Below, piece after piece: positions 20,244-31,292 of a DNA stretch of 64,000 nucleotides. The translations under genes were made by a program, and so were the position numbers. The stretch is from Hemileia vastatrix (taxonomy: Eukaryota; Basidiomycota; Pucciniomycetes; Pucciniales; Zaghouaniaceae), in the NCBI GenBank assembly GCA_030280995.1, contig JASXTE010000014.1, positions 20,993,650-21,057,649 of the forward strand. The letters are read 5' to 3'. Position 1 is the stretch's first letter; each line of letters starts with the position of its first letter. The notes below the pieces were generated by a model that saw only the letters and a program-made list of their open reading frames with translations, was not told the DNA's origin and ran no database searches.

Positions 20244-21902
20244 TGTCACCGGACGACCTACGCACAAGGTTGAGGATGTTCCTGAAAGTGAGATGAGGGA
20301 TTTAGAAACTTCCTCGAAGCACAGAGGAATGATTTGAGGAAATGATTCGAAGGTCACTCAAAGTAAAAGCTACAGGTTCGAGGTTCGTTCGAGAAGAATT
20401 ATAGACTAGTTTCAAAGGTAATAGGAATTCTTAAAATCTCACAAAGGGTTGGAAATTCAATAATCAAAGATTTAGGATTTAGAAATGAATATTGAGAAAA
20501 TAAAAGGAAAGATACAATAACAATGATTTTAACTTTAAAGATTTACCACTATTAATGTAAATATGATTTTATAATTTAATTCTGAGGAATATTGAACCAA
20601 ATACCCAACCCCTTTTATATCCTTTGTTCCCCCTCGCATTGACCTCCCTTCCATCGCACCATTCCCATTCCATTGACCATTATACACTTAGACCCTCTTC
20701 GCTAAATATCCGTCCATGCTCAATTTACCCCTTTTTAATTAATTAACAAAACTTTAATGAAAACTACTACTGTACTATTTCATTGAACCTAGCGCTGTGC
20801 GTCGCTTATTGAAAAAGGACTAAGGTACCCTATTGGGAGATTGACTAATTTAGATTTAGACACCACGCAATATGGGGGGCGGACTTGCTAGCAAGTCCGC
20901 AACCTTGAACCCTAATTCATATCTTTTTGAGCACACATTGAGGAAGTGATGAAACCATCATGAAGAAGTATTGAATTTACTTTGAACACACCTTGAAGCT
21001 CATGTGAACACAAATGGGGCTACAAGGGCTGGAAAGGCTGGAGAGAGGGGTGAGGAAGGGTGTATGGGGTAGCGAAAAGGTTGGGAAAGAGTTGGAAGGG
21101 AAGATTAAGGGTTCCGAGGCATTTTAAATGAAGAAAAGGGTCTGGGAGAGGTTGAGAGGGGTGAAATGGGGATCAAAAGAGGATGGCATACAATGGGGCT
21201 GGGAGGATAGCGAAAGGCATGGGAAGGGAAGACAAGCATGTGTTGATAGAATTGAAAGGGATGGAGATTGGTGCAAACAGAGTGTGAAAATAGGAGGATG
21301 AACTCTGTTCTTCGGGCGAAGAACAGAGTTCACTTCCATAAAATATTAGCTGAAACATAGTTTTCAATTCTGTAAAAACAGTTGTAAGTAATAGAAAAAG
21401 TCACTGATTTTTTTTATATGTAATCTGAAATTTTTTAATAAAATTATTGTATTTAAGAATTGCAATATTGTCAATCAATTTTTATTGATCAAATTAATTT
21501 AATAAAGTATTATTTTAATAAGCTGTTTCAAAAAATACTTTGCATTGAGTAGACTCATGGAATGATTTTTTCTGGCTTCCATTCAGTTATCCTCACACTT
21601 TCACTATGTTTTCAATATAGATCCATTGTTATTTGTGTGATACTTCAAGTGAAAGTTCAGTATTACTTCAGTCTGAGTTCCATCTGATTTCCATCTGACT
21701 TCAAGTTGCAGACTTGCTAGCAAGTCCTCCCCCTATATTGCGTGGTGAGAGTTTTAGGCTAGCGCAGTTAAATAGTAAGTACACAAAGGAAAATTGCAGT
21801 TGCTATGGAGAATTGCTTCCTGCGCTTCGAGTATAGATTTAGGACTTGATATTATTGATTTAATGAGCTGATTTCGCCTTGAGTGTCACGTGGCGCGTGA
21901 CA
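20244..21902. mobile_element. LTR-X: solo LTR of an unrelated family
   Basis: Begins TGTCACC and ends GCGTGACA, flanked by a perfect 5-bp TSD GTTAA (20239-20243, 21903-21907). It interrupts RT1-S, whose sequence resumes exactly at ATGAAGAACTCACTTGC. About 770 bp without the CACTA-like insert. No PBS or coding region; short minus frames around 21124-21367 are not credible genes. Not similar to the other LTRs here. Confidence 0.8.
20861..21747. mobile_element. CACTA-like non-autonomous DNA element 1
   Basis: 887 bp with terminal inverted repeats CACCACGCAATAT... and ...ATATTGCGTGGTG, flanked by a 3-bp TSD AGA (20858-20860, 21748-21750). Each end carries a subterminal palindrome; on the left GGACTTGCTAGCAAGTCC is perfect and extends to 22 bp with the flanking GC/GC. 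A second, 249-bp copy lies at 53071-53319 and begins CACTA. CACTA-type termini and 3-bp TSDs define the superfamily; no transposase is present. Confidence 0.75.
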
Positions 21903-22183
21903 GTTAAATGAAGAACTCACTTGCAACAAACACAGCCAATTGTGGCCAGAAAACAGTGAAAACTGAGCGAGGAACAATGATATCACTTCCAGATGGTTGT
22001 ATGATTATTAAGGTTGCCCCAAACTGTCTTATTCATTATGTACACGCAGACCACTATCTAAGAGCCCATGCGCACCCACCAATTTGACGCCTGTACCCGC
22101 CAAATTGCATAAAAACCCTCCATAAGTGCTCCCCAACCTTCTAAAACAGAGGCAGGCGGGCCGCCCAACGTTGGAGGTGCTGC

Positions 22184-23273
22184 TATGGTAAGGTAAACTC
22201 TTACAGTTGCCTTGCTGTAAGCAGAATTTGGAGGAGATATGTGGATTTAGCTGAAAACCCCGTCCTTCCAATAAAAATAACAAAATGGGAATTCTAAATC
22301 ACTAAGATAACCAGTCTACTTGGATCTGATTGATAAAAATAATGAAACTCTGATATGTTTAACGCTTATTGAGATTTAAATAAAAGTGGCTGTTGATAAA
22401 AGAAATACTGATAACAACAATTAAGGTGTACCAGTGAATGATCTGAAAAGATTGACTTTTATGTTTTTATAATAATTTGAGTTTTTATAAGACAGAAATA
22501 ATCAAGTCCCAGTGATGAAGACCTTTCTAAAGATACCCTGTATGAAGTGTGATTTAAATGGTTGAGTAGTATTTCTAAAATGTTATATATAAAATATAAA
22601 GTTATAAGGGTATTACAATTTTATTTAATTTGTTGATTAATGAAATAAAATGAGACTGTGGTGGTTAAAGATTAAGCTGTATGAAGTCTGTATTATTGTA
22701 AGATAATGCCCAATTTTGAGTCTGAGAGACTCTTAAGTATACCTAGTCATGTTCCTAAGTTTCCCCTCCAGAGCTCAGCCGGAGCTCGTACGGAGTCTGT
22801 CCGGACCTCCAGACTCAATTAGAACCTTTAAAACTATAATAAAAAATCTAGAAAAATTAAACATGATAGAGCCACTCCCTTTTTACATTCTCAACTAATT
22901 TTCGTAGCCTGCGCAGCTCTAATAACCCAGTGAAAATTCATCAAAGTTAAGTATTTTCTAATCAGTAAATATTTCTATAAAACTTTAAAATTCATTTAAA
23001 AATATAAGAAAAATAGTAAAAATTCTGAGAAAATTTCCCAAGGTTCTTGAGTGACTTGACTTGATACTTAAACCTTTTCAGACCGTAAAAATAAGTTTTC
23101 TCCGTAAAATAAATTGTTTTTGCATAGGCATTCGCTTTTGACCAATTTCTTCATATTTAAAACTCAAATAAATTAAATAAAACCCTTTTATAAAAAATAA
23201 TAGCGCCAATCTTGCACACTGTAATTACTCCATTTACGTATTTAGGTGCCGTACTAAACTTTAGGCCACCACA
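22184..23273 (-). mobile_element. 3' LTR of RT2-A
   Basis: 1090 bp; on the minus strand it starts TGTGGTGGCCTAAAG at 23273 and ends CTTACCATA at 22184. It matches 32734-33882 closely apart from an 11-bp minisatellite that has only about 3.5 units here (22770-22812). Confidence 0.9.
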
Positions 23274-23288
23274 TCCTCCCTCCAATTG
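23274..23288 (-). promoter_or_regulatory. RT2-A polypurine tract
   Basis: On the minus strand CAATTGGAGGGAGGA abuts the 3' LTR. It is the same tract as in RT1-C and RT1-P, followed outward by a decayed form of the PPT-side palindrome (GAGAATTTCCCCATTCTT on the plus strand). Confidence 0.8.
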
Positions 23289-24660
23289 AGAATTTCCCCA
23301 TTCTTAAAACTTTGAATAAGTGATTGAGCAATTTAAAAGAATTATCTTTTCTAATAAAATAATTTGATAAATTTGTTTTAGCTGGTCTTCTTTTAATTTT
23401 TAAAATATAAATGTTGTTTCTTCTTCTCTGGCTTGATATAACATAAAATAAAATAAATCTTGTGATGGTTCCACTACTGAGAGCAAGGTTTAAATCCCTT
23501 CAGACTCCCATTAACCAGTCTTCCTTCATGTCACAGCATTGCGAGAGTGGATCTTCCTAATGAGCTGAATACTCCTGATTCCAATCTCATAGGGCCCCCC
23601 ACTGAGCCGAATTCTATGATTCCAATCTCGCCATAAGGTCCTCCAAGCTTCACACCAAAAATGGCCTCACAATGAGGCACTAAAAAAAATCATTCCCTAA
23701 AATCCAACTACCATCCTAACTTCTGATTCCTTCATCACAATCTTCAAACTTTGCTATACAGAAAACCCATAAAATACTTTTGCCAGGCTTCCAATAATAA
23801 TATTAACTTTAGAACATGTTAAAGAGCCACAAATTTCACCTAATTAACCATTATGCTTTCCTTAGCATCATTCCCACCTAAAATTTTAACCTCCTAAAGC
23901 TTATCAGCACCCAATTCCAGAAATGATTGAATAACCAGTTTAGAGTCTTAGTGGACAGTGATAAATTAAAAGATTAAATTGAGTTATCTAAACAAGATTG
24001 ACATTCCAGTTTAAAGTCTTGGTGGACCAAACATATAGTCAATTGCCAGTTTATGGTCTTTGTGGACAAAAGATTGTTTAAGTGCATAAATAACTTGAAA
24101 TATTCCTAAGTAAGGCCTAGGCTTGACCAAAGATTGAATAAACTTGATAATCCAGTTTAATGTCATAGTGGACCAAACATTTGATCAACAAGTAATCCAG
24201 TATAAGGCCTTAGTGGACCAATGAATGTTGAATTATCCTGCAGATATTAATTTTTGGGTTTAAAGTCATAGTGGACTAAAACAATGAATGAACTACCAGC
24301 TTAAAGTCATGGTGGACCAAACATTTTATTGATAAGAAATCCAGTTTAAGGTCATGGTGGACCCAACAACTTGATAATAGTCCTGTTTAAGGTCTTGGTG
24401 GACCTAACATTTGATTGATAAAAAAAAATCCGTCTCCAAAAATATCCATAAAATCTTGAACATCCTTGAAATTCAGTTTAAAGTCTTGAAGGACTAACAG
24501 CTCCAATATAAAATCTTTAATGACTGTCTTGAAAATTAGCCAGTTTAAAGTCTTGGAGGACTAAAAGCTCCAAAATTTGTATAAAAACCTGAAGGAAAGT
24601 CTTGAAAAGTAGCCAGTTTAAAGTCTTGGAGGACTAACAGCTGTCTTGAATTAAAATCCC
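23289..24660 (-). repeat. RT2-A 3' region with hairpin-module array
   Basis: No antisense gene is visible in 23289-23930, the place where asA lies in RT1. From 23936 to 24640 about a dozen 22-nt modules follow at irregular spacing (23936, 24003, 24047, 24142, 24190, 24257, 24297, 24341, 24379, 24475, 24538, 24612), for example CAGTTTAAAGTCTTGGAGGACT. Stems pair as AGTC/GACT or GGTC/GACC around a six-base loop. Confidence 0.85.
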
Positions 24661-24762
24661 ATAGGTATTGAGTTCCCCTAGACCCTGTTTCCTGTCTAAA
24701 CTAAATGAATAAAACTAAAAAGAATGAAGACTGAGAAATAAAACTAAGAAATATAATAATAA

Positions 24763-24895
24763 TTTTGATTTAATTAATTAATTAATTGTTTTTATTATTA
24801 TTTTATTTTTATTTATTTATTTTTATTTTCATTTTTATTTTATTTTTATTTATTTTTAATTTTGTTTTTGTTTTTGTTTTTAATTTAAAATAAAA
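24763..24895. repeat. Low-complexity T/A tract
   Basis: ATTA and TTTTTA/TTTTTG runs inside the RT2-A 3' region. Equivalent A/T tracts occur in RT1-B (51601-51665). Confidence 0.85.
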
Positions 24896-25005
24896 GATTT
24901 TAGAAAAGGTAGTTTTGAAATAAAAGTTAAAATTTAATTTTTAAAGAAAGATAAAAAAAGTAATAATAATAAAAAAATTTCAAAATAAAATTTTTAAAGA
25001 TGCCC

Positions 25006-25460
25006 CCCGGCCATTTGATGAGCCGTACCCTCGACATCATACCCACATTCAAGTGCAACTTGATGTGGTTACACAATTTTGAAAAATTGAAAAGAAAAGA
25101 TAATAAATGAAAGTTTTTCGAAGATAATTTTATAATGATGATCACTGAGTGGGCTCCCTCCAATTTATAAAAATGATTAGAGACCACCAGTGAGCATCAC
25201 CTTTGCAATAGTTCATAATATATATTTAAAGGAAAGAAATCACAATCTAACATGAAAAATAAAAATAAAAAAATAAAAAAAATCTTGAATCCGGCGTTGA
25301 GAGCAGTGTCTCTTGATTTTTTCCAGTTTATAGTCTTAATGGACTTCCTATAATTAAAAGACAAAGCCAGGATTCAACTAGAAACAGGGAAAATTTTGGA
25401 AATGAACATTATGGGGTAATTGTGTATAGAGCAGCCAGCCCATCAATTACCCCCACACTT
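25006..25460 (-). repeat. RT2-A structural cassette
   Basis: Near-palindrome CACATTCAAGTGCAACTTG (about 25042-25066), GATCACTGAGTGGGCTCCC hairpin (25140-25195), one AGTTTA module (25322-25343) and the GGGGTAATTG...CAATTACCCC hairpin (25413-25454). Same order as in RT1-B and RT1-C. Confidence 0.8.
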
Positions 25461-25667
25461 GCCAATATTAAATTAAGAAGGTTCCCCTGTGAACACTTCT
25501 TCCAATAAATTTTTAAAATTTTCCTACACTATCTTCACCCATATTTTAAGAATTTTAAATTTCAAAAATTTCAAAGAAGGTTTTCTTGCATTTCGTTAAG
25601 TTTCATCACAGTTTTGTCGCCCATATGCAGTGTAAAAACAGTAAAGTATTTTCGATAAAAAGAAGAT

Positions 25668-25828
25668 AGTTTATCCTCGTTGCAGAGGTCGATAAGATTT
25701 TTATAAACATCATAGTTTATCCTCATTGCGGAGGGATCCATAAAATTTTGTTGATATCAAAGTTTATCCTCATTGCAGAGGAATCCTTAAAATTTCATTG
25801 ATATTATAGTTTATCCTCATTGCGGAGG
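25668..25828 (-). repeat. Four tandem CCTC-type hairpin modules at the end of pol
   Basis: AGTTTATCCTCATTGCGGAGG and variants start at 25668, 25713, 25761 and 25808, spaced 45-48 bp. Stem CCTC/GAGG, loop ATTGCG. The last copy overlaps the final codons of integrase (LRNEDKL then stop at 25804). Confidence 0.9.
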
Positions 25829-27297
25829 GAGACTTCGGCACTCCTGGTGCCTCTAAGATAGAACCGTTTCACTTGATCAGCCACTACCCTCTTCTTCAAT
25901 TCAACTCCATCCAACTCTTCTAACACATATGAACCGCTGGAAACTTGCTCCTTGATTTTATACGGTCCATTCCACCAATCTGCAAACATCTTTCCCCACT
26001 GACTTTCCAAACTCCTATTATACACCAAGACCATATCTCCTGGTTTCAAAGGTTTCCTTAATCGATGTTCCAACTGCTCATCCCAATATCTAACTGATTG
26101 ATTTCGGATCTTCATCATCCGGGAATATGCCTTTTCTAAATATTCTTCTTTCTTTTCTAGCTGCATCATTCTTGCACACAATAGTTCATCGGTAGTTTTG
26201 ACCGTGTCCCAGTCAACTCCAAGATATGATTCAGCTTCTAAATCAACTGGTAAAACTTCTTTCTGTCCAAAAACAAGCTCATAAGGTGAAAATCGGGTTG
26301 TCCTTTTGGCAGTGATTTGATCAGCAAATAAAACTAAAGGTAAATAGTGCCTCCACTTTTCGGCACTTGTCCCACACATTTTAACTAAAGCATCCTTAAT
26401 AACTTGATGCCCTCTTTCAACCATGCCTTCAGCTTCAGGATAATATGGGGTTGCTACCCTAACCTTTTTTGTTCCAATTTTAGATACAGCCTCTCTAAAC
26501 TCAGCCCCAAATTCAGGACCTCCATCTACCGTCACCAATTTCATCACTCCATATTGATACACCCAATTATTTAACAAAAATTCTGCCACATTTTTGGCAG
26601 TCAAATTAATAAGAGGCGCTGCCTCTACCCAATCAGATAAGTCGTCTCTGGCTACAATTAAATATTTATACCGTCCCTCTTTGATATGAACGGCATCCAA
26701 ACTGACTCTCCCAAAGAGTGTATTTTCTCCGGTAGCGCGTCCAGGTTCTTTTGGCCTTAAATAACTTCGTCTTTGACATTCTTCGCATGACTGAACCCAC
26801 TTTTTAACAGCCATCTTCATGCCAGGCCACCAAAATCAATAAGAAATTCTTTTAAACGTTTCTCCAATGCCTCTATGCCCGAGATCTTCATGCAGTGATT
26901 TCAAAACTAATTCTTGCCCCTTCTGTTGAGTTATAACTACTTGAGGATTTGGATAACTTCTCCTCATTAAACGTCAACCAGATAGGTAAAACGTAGATGA
27001 CTTCCTCTTGATAGCCACCCATTCATCTTCTTCACACTCTTCTGGCCTCTCTAAAGTCAACAAATATTTGACTAACAAAAAATAAAAACCAGTCTGACCC
27101 CAGACTTCATCTTGAAAATCGATTAATATAACATCAATAGGGACTTCTTTATCACCAATATCACCTGCACATGAATGAGCCAATAAGCGTTTTCCCCTAA
27201 ATAAATCTTTAATCGAGCTATGTCGACATTTTTCTTCTGAACCTTTGGATCCTTTGTAAACCGTATTTGAAAATACCTCTTTCTCTTTATCCACCTT
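25804..27297 (-). pseudogene. RT2-A integrase
   Basis: C-terminal part of Pol that inserts cDNA into the genome. The HHCC zinc-binding domain is present (SLHEDLGHRG... then CEEC), and all three catalytic acids are visible: Asp in SLDAVHIKEG, Asp in VTVDGGPEFG and Glu in PEAEGMVERGHQ. The C-terminus has the GDMVLVYNRSLESQWGK and WNGPYKI motifs typical of this clade; I see no chromodomain, and the protein ends LRNEDKL. Two in-frame TGA codons interrupt the N-terminal part: one where the family has Arg in SGRRLMRR (about 26971-26973) and one where it has Arg in ADRFWWPG (about 26836-26838); both fit CGA-to-TGA changes. A TAA lies at 27295-27297. Apart from these stops the domain is complete. Confidence 0.85.
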
Positions 27298-27771
27298 TTA
27301 ATTTAAATTCTCTAATTCTTCAACATATACACCATTCCTTAACTTACTACTATCCCACACTACCAATCCATCTTCCTCTACATACACCACATCTTCTTCT
27401 ACCTCCTTTCTACCGAATTTATCTACACCTTTTCCAACACCTTTATTAACATTAAAACTACTTTCCAGTTTATCCTCTTGGTGGAGGTCATCATCACCAT
27501 AATCTATACACAATAATCCTGCCAGTTTAACCTCATGGGGAAGGTATGGAAAGTCTTCAGCTCCTTTAGTGCTGGCTTTGATAATAGGTATATCTTCATC
27601 AAACTCTTCTGAGTCTGAATCTTCTTCTGTGGGTGGTTTCCTTGATAAACCATCTGGCATAGTAAAAGTTTTGCCAGGCTTATGAACTAAATAAAACAAA
27701 AAATTTTGAATAAAAGCTACCCATCTCGTCATGGGTGCATTCGGTAAACTTGGGGAATTAATCATCTGGAT
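27298..27771 (-). pseudogene. RT2-A RNase H end and RH-IN linker
   Basis: Open minus-strand frame carrying MINSPSLPNAPMTRWVAF and LVHKPGKTFTMPDGLSRK, the end of the RNase H/connection region, followed by a long acidic linker (DSDSEEFDEDIP) containing the repeated peptides LPHEVKLAG and LHQEDKLES. Those two peptides are encoded by CCTC-type hairpin modules at about 27520 and 27467. A stop at 27772-27774 separates it from the RT frame where RT1-B has a sense codon (VDAKYLVQ). Confidence 0.8.
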
Positions 27772-29254
27772 TTATGATTTCGCATCCACTTGCAACTCAA
27801 AATGTTGCCCCCACAAAATGTGCTGAAGTTTCTTCAGTATTTTTGCATCACCACATAATTCCAATTTTGGTTGAGGATATCTTGATTTGACCTCAGTAAA
27901 TACTACAGATTTATACCTAACTGGCCTGATGTAACCAGCTTTATCCATCTGAGACAAAACAGCCCCAGCTGCAACCTGACTTGAATAAACTGCCAAATAA
28001 ATTCTGCCAGCATCTTTTCCATAATCCAACTTGTGCAGAACTAAATCCTTCCCCACAACCTCCTTCAACTTCACAAACGCCTTATCACACTCTTCATCCC
28101 ACTCCCAGTCTGCATCCTTTCTTGTTAACCGTCTCAATTGAGCTTCCAATGAAGAAAAGTCCTTGATAAACATTCTAACATATACACAAACGCCTAAAAA
28201 CCCTCTAGCTTCGGTCGTATTCTTGGGTCTTGGCCAGGACTGAATTTTGTTAACTTTATTCTTGGACATAATCCTACCCTCTCTACATACCACATGGCCT
28301 AATATTTCTAAGGCTGGCACACAACATGAAAATTTTGAACCTGAAATAGTTAAACCAGCCTCTTCAATTTGAAACAAGATTCTTTCTAAATTAATTGCAA
28401 ACTCCCAAATGAATTCGCGTATCCCGGGATTCTCTTCCAACACCTGGTTATCATAGTTGGTTGTTGGTCCCTTAATTCCTCCATCATCTATAAAGATTCC
28501 AGCATATTGTGATATTTCATCTTGAAGGATCCAAGCCATCTGAGCTTGATAAGCTGCAACCGAATTTGTTGCTCCTTGAGGTAATCTTGTTAACTGTAAA
28601 CATCCTAGTGGCGTATTGAATGTAGTGAGAGGCCTTGAGTCCAGATGTAACTCTCTCTCATCATATCCACCAATAATATCTCCCAAACCATAACACACTC
28701 TCCCTGAAAACGCTTCGACAAACTCCTCAGCACTAGGTGGTATCCCAGCATCCTTTATTGTAACCCTATTTAGCTCCCTAAGATCATGAACAACTCTAAG
28801 CTTGCCATTCGGTTTCTTGATACAAAATACCGGACTAGAATAACTTGACAATGATTTCTCATACAGTCCAGTGCGTATCCGTTCTCTGACAACTTCAATA
28901 TAGGCTTCTTTTAATGCAGCCGGAATAGGAATTGGTTTCTGCTGCCATGGTTCATGACATACCACAGGAATCTTGTAAGGCTCCCCATAGGAATGCTTCA
29001 ACACACCCCTCTCCTCTTCTACAAAAGCAATGGCCTTCTCTTGCTTGACCATCACATCCAACAAAAACTTCTTCTCTTCTCCAGACAACCAACCATCAGG
29101 TCCAAAATTAACAACACCCAGTCTCTCAAAAGTGATTCTTGACATCTCAAAAAAATCAGGCGGATTCTTTACCAAGGGGCTTCCATAAGGATCTCTTGAT
29201 AACCTTGGTCTTCTCAAGGGTGGATTTAATTCGGCAGGTAGAGGTTCATTAAAA
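27772..29254 (-). pseudogene. RT2-A reverse transcriptase and RNase H
   Basis: Palm and fingers are continuous over 481 codons: SSPVFCIKKPNGKLRVVHDLRELN, then the primer-grip region TRLPQGATNSVAAYQAQM and the catalytic FIDDGGIKG (F-x-D-D form of YxDD). RNase H follows with KLELCG and QVDAK, but its first expected Asp is Tyr (LAVYSSQVAAGAVLS; RT1-B has MDSSYIASGAVLS), which should abolish RNase H. The frame is cut from the upstream linker by a TGA at about 29255-29257, where RT1-B has Arg (KIRPFNEP), another apparent CGA-to-TGA change. Otherwise well preserved, indicating recent activity. Confidence 0.85.
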
Positions 29255-29256
29255 GG

Positions 29257-29973
29257 TCAAACTTTATTTGCTACTTTCTTATATTTGGCTGCATCCACAT
29301 CTAAATAAACTTGAGGTAAAAAATTTACTTTTGTATTGCCATTTAAAATTTCATCAAATGAATCTTCTTCATCGTCAGAATCGGAATAAGAAAAATTAGA
29401 AAAATATTTTATTTCATTTTTAAATTTTACCCTTTTCTCCTTTCCTTCGTCTAATTTATAAACAGATTTTCCAACAACTTTTCTTCCCTTATCCAACAGT
29501 AAATCACCCGTAAAGAAAGTTGGCAGTTTAACCTCTTTCTGGAGGACCGGAATTGAATTTTCACAAAAATTATTCTTTTGTGTTTTAATTATACTGAGAT
29601 TTTTTATTGGATTTTGATAAGATTTTTGCAGTTTACCCTCTTGCTGGAGGTCCATAATAGAAGGAGATACTTGCAGTTTAACCTCTTGCTGGAGGTCATA
29701 AAACATACCCTTCCAATTTTTATCCAACCTAATTTGGCCCATTTTGCCCCTTTTACCATTTTTAAATTTAATAGAAAAATTAGATAAATCCAATAAACAT
29801 ATAGAAAAGTCCAAAACGTATTTGCACTCCAAAGTAATATTAACAGAATATAATTGAGAATCCACTTGAATTATCTCCAAGTGAGCTGACCTATTGTAAT
29901 CCAGGATCTCATCCTGAGGAGAGATTACAACATTAGAGTGATCAGCCCCTGCTACCCCAAAAAATGAGGGCAT
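29257..29973 (-). pseudogene. RT2-A protease-RT linker with repeated LQxExKL peptides
   Basis: A 238-codon open frame between protease and RT. It contains three copies of one peptide, DLQQEVKLQ, DLQQEGKLQ and VLQKEVKLP, encoded by hairpin modules at 29671, 29631 and 29522. The rest is Lys/Ser-rich with an acidic patch (YSDSDDEEDSFDE) and ends VDAAKYKKVANKV. RT1-B has the same region with LQHAVKLHQ and LQHEDKWHS. No enzymatic domain; possibly a tether or interaction region. Confidence 0.7.
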
Positions 29974-30035
29974 TCATCCCTTTCCAACAAACATAATTCA
30001 CCAGAAGATGTCTGTTTTATACGCCGCTTCTTGGT

Positions 30036-30569
30036 TCAAACAAAACACTGGCACAGAGTAGTAGTCCCTGGCCGTGTTTCCCAACCTTCATCTCCAGGAG
30101 GCGCTAACCGCATATGTAACCTCCGCATATCTTCACCAGTGATTTCCAAACTAATCCCCATGCCAGCTTGATACCCTATCCTGGCCTCAAAATCCATCAA
30201 AAAAGAACCACCAAGAACAGTTTTGACTGCTCCTCTGGCCACATAAAATTGAACCTTACCAACAGATCCACCAATGCCTAACCTGTCATGCTCAGCTGTG
30301 CCCATCAGCTCTGTTGCATGCCCTTCAATGCCTCTGAGGTTTCCCCCAGTTCCACTTTTAATTGGCAAGCCTATACTTGTCGCTTGCTCCAATGAAATTA
30401 AATTAATTTTAGACCCTGAATCGACAAAGGCCTTTACTTCTTTACTGTTAAGAGTTACCACCAGGTAACCCAGGGAAGCGGAAAAATGCGTATCTACATC
30501 TTCCCCAAACTTTTCAACATTTTCACAAATATATTCCACCTCTCCAGTGGAAACCCGAAGCCTTGTCAA
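30036..30569 (-). CDS. RT2-A retropepsin-like protease
   Basis: Open 177-codon frame with the active-site motif AFVDSGSKINLIS about 50 residues in, the strand pair YLVVTLNSKEV before it and a Gly-rich flap (GVEGHATELMGT-like region) after it. The C-terminal extension contains LGGSFLMDFEARIGYQ, conserved in RT1-A (LGGPLLMNFQARIVYQ). It starts at an internal ATG (MTRLRVSTGEVEYIC), directly after the TAA that ends the spacer frame at 30579, so a frameshift or separate frame between gag and protease is likely. Cleaves Gag-Pol in the particle. Confidence 0.8.
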   Translation of the reverse strand: MTRLRVSTGEVEYICENVEKFGEDVDTHFSASLGYLVVTLNSKEVKAFVDSGSKINLISLEQATSIGLPIKSGTGGNLRGIEGHATELMGTAEHDRLGIGGSVGKVQFYVARGAVKTVLGGSFLMDFEARIGYQAGMGISLEITGEDMRRLHMRLAPPGDEGWETRPGTTTLCQCFV

Positions 30570-30578
30570 ATGCTTCTT

Positions 30579-31136
30579 TTACTTTTCAGCAAGCGCCGGA
30601 CTAATTGTAAATAACTCCCCCAAAGATAAGGGAATCTGCAGTTGATTCACCCTATTCAAAACTCCGTCCATCGCATTAGCTTGACCAGAAACTACTGGCC
30701 GCTCATACTGGACCTTTGATTTAACAACCTTGGCCCTGGGTACCTCTTGAGGTCCAACCGAGCCATCTTCACCCCCCATTATAACATCTTCACTTTCTAT
30801 AACCCTAACTCCATCACTAGCTTCTTGCACTAATCCTGATCCATCGCTAGTCCTTCTTACACCCTCCATTGGGATGGTACCGCTAAAACTTGGTCTGGGT
30901 AGAGACGCCAACAGTACGTCCTCCTCAGAATACGAATCATCCTCTGGCATAGGCTCACCATTTAAATCAAACTTGCCATAACTAGGGGGCCCCATATCAG
31001 CAATCCCCTTCTGCATTTTATATAATTCATCCTTAGAGTAAGGGTTCAATTTGTTTGCGGCAGTTTGAGCACTAGAATTTTTGTCCTTAGAGTAAGGGTT
31101 CACTTTGTTATTGGCCTTGCCAGGATTAGCCCTCAA
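30579..31136 (-). pseudogene. RT2-A gag-protease spacer
   Basis: 185-codon frame with two copies of a short repeat, KVNPYSKDKN and KLNPYSKDEL, then an acidic stretch (DDSYSEEDVLLASLP) and VQYERPVVSGQANAMD. The corresponding RT1-A region is 1531-2157. Function unknown; by position a Gag tail or processing linker. 31137-31292 between it and gag has stops. Confidence 0.65.
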
Positions 31137-31292
31137 TTGGCTCTGAATGCTACTCTTCGCCTTAGTAGCAGCTGCTCTTCTAGCAGCATTAACATTTTAT
31201 TCGCCGGCCATACAACTACCCTCCACTTGGGCAACTGTTGCCAGCTCTAAACCTACAAAAGAAGTAGAAAATGTGGCTTTACTGACCTCTTT

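Noticed and set aside
20861..21747. Hidden gene inside LTR-X/CACTA element 1 (minus frames 21124-21367)
   Set aside because: Short, unsupported, and located in a non-autonomous repeat.
23936..24640. CRISPR-like appearance of short repeats separated by variable sequence
   Set aside because: Spacing is irregular, repeats diverge and occur also in coding sequence, and the context is eukaryotic retroelement DNA.
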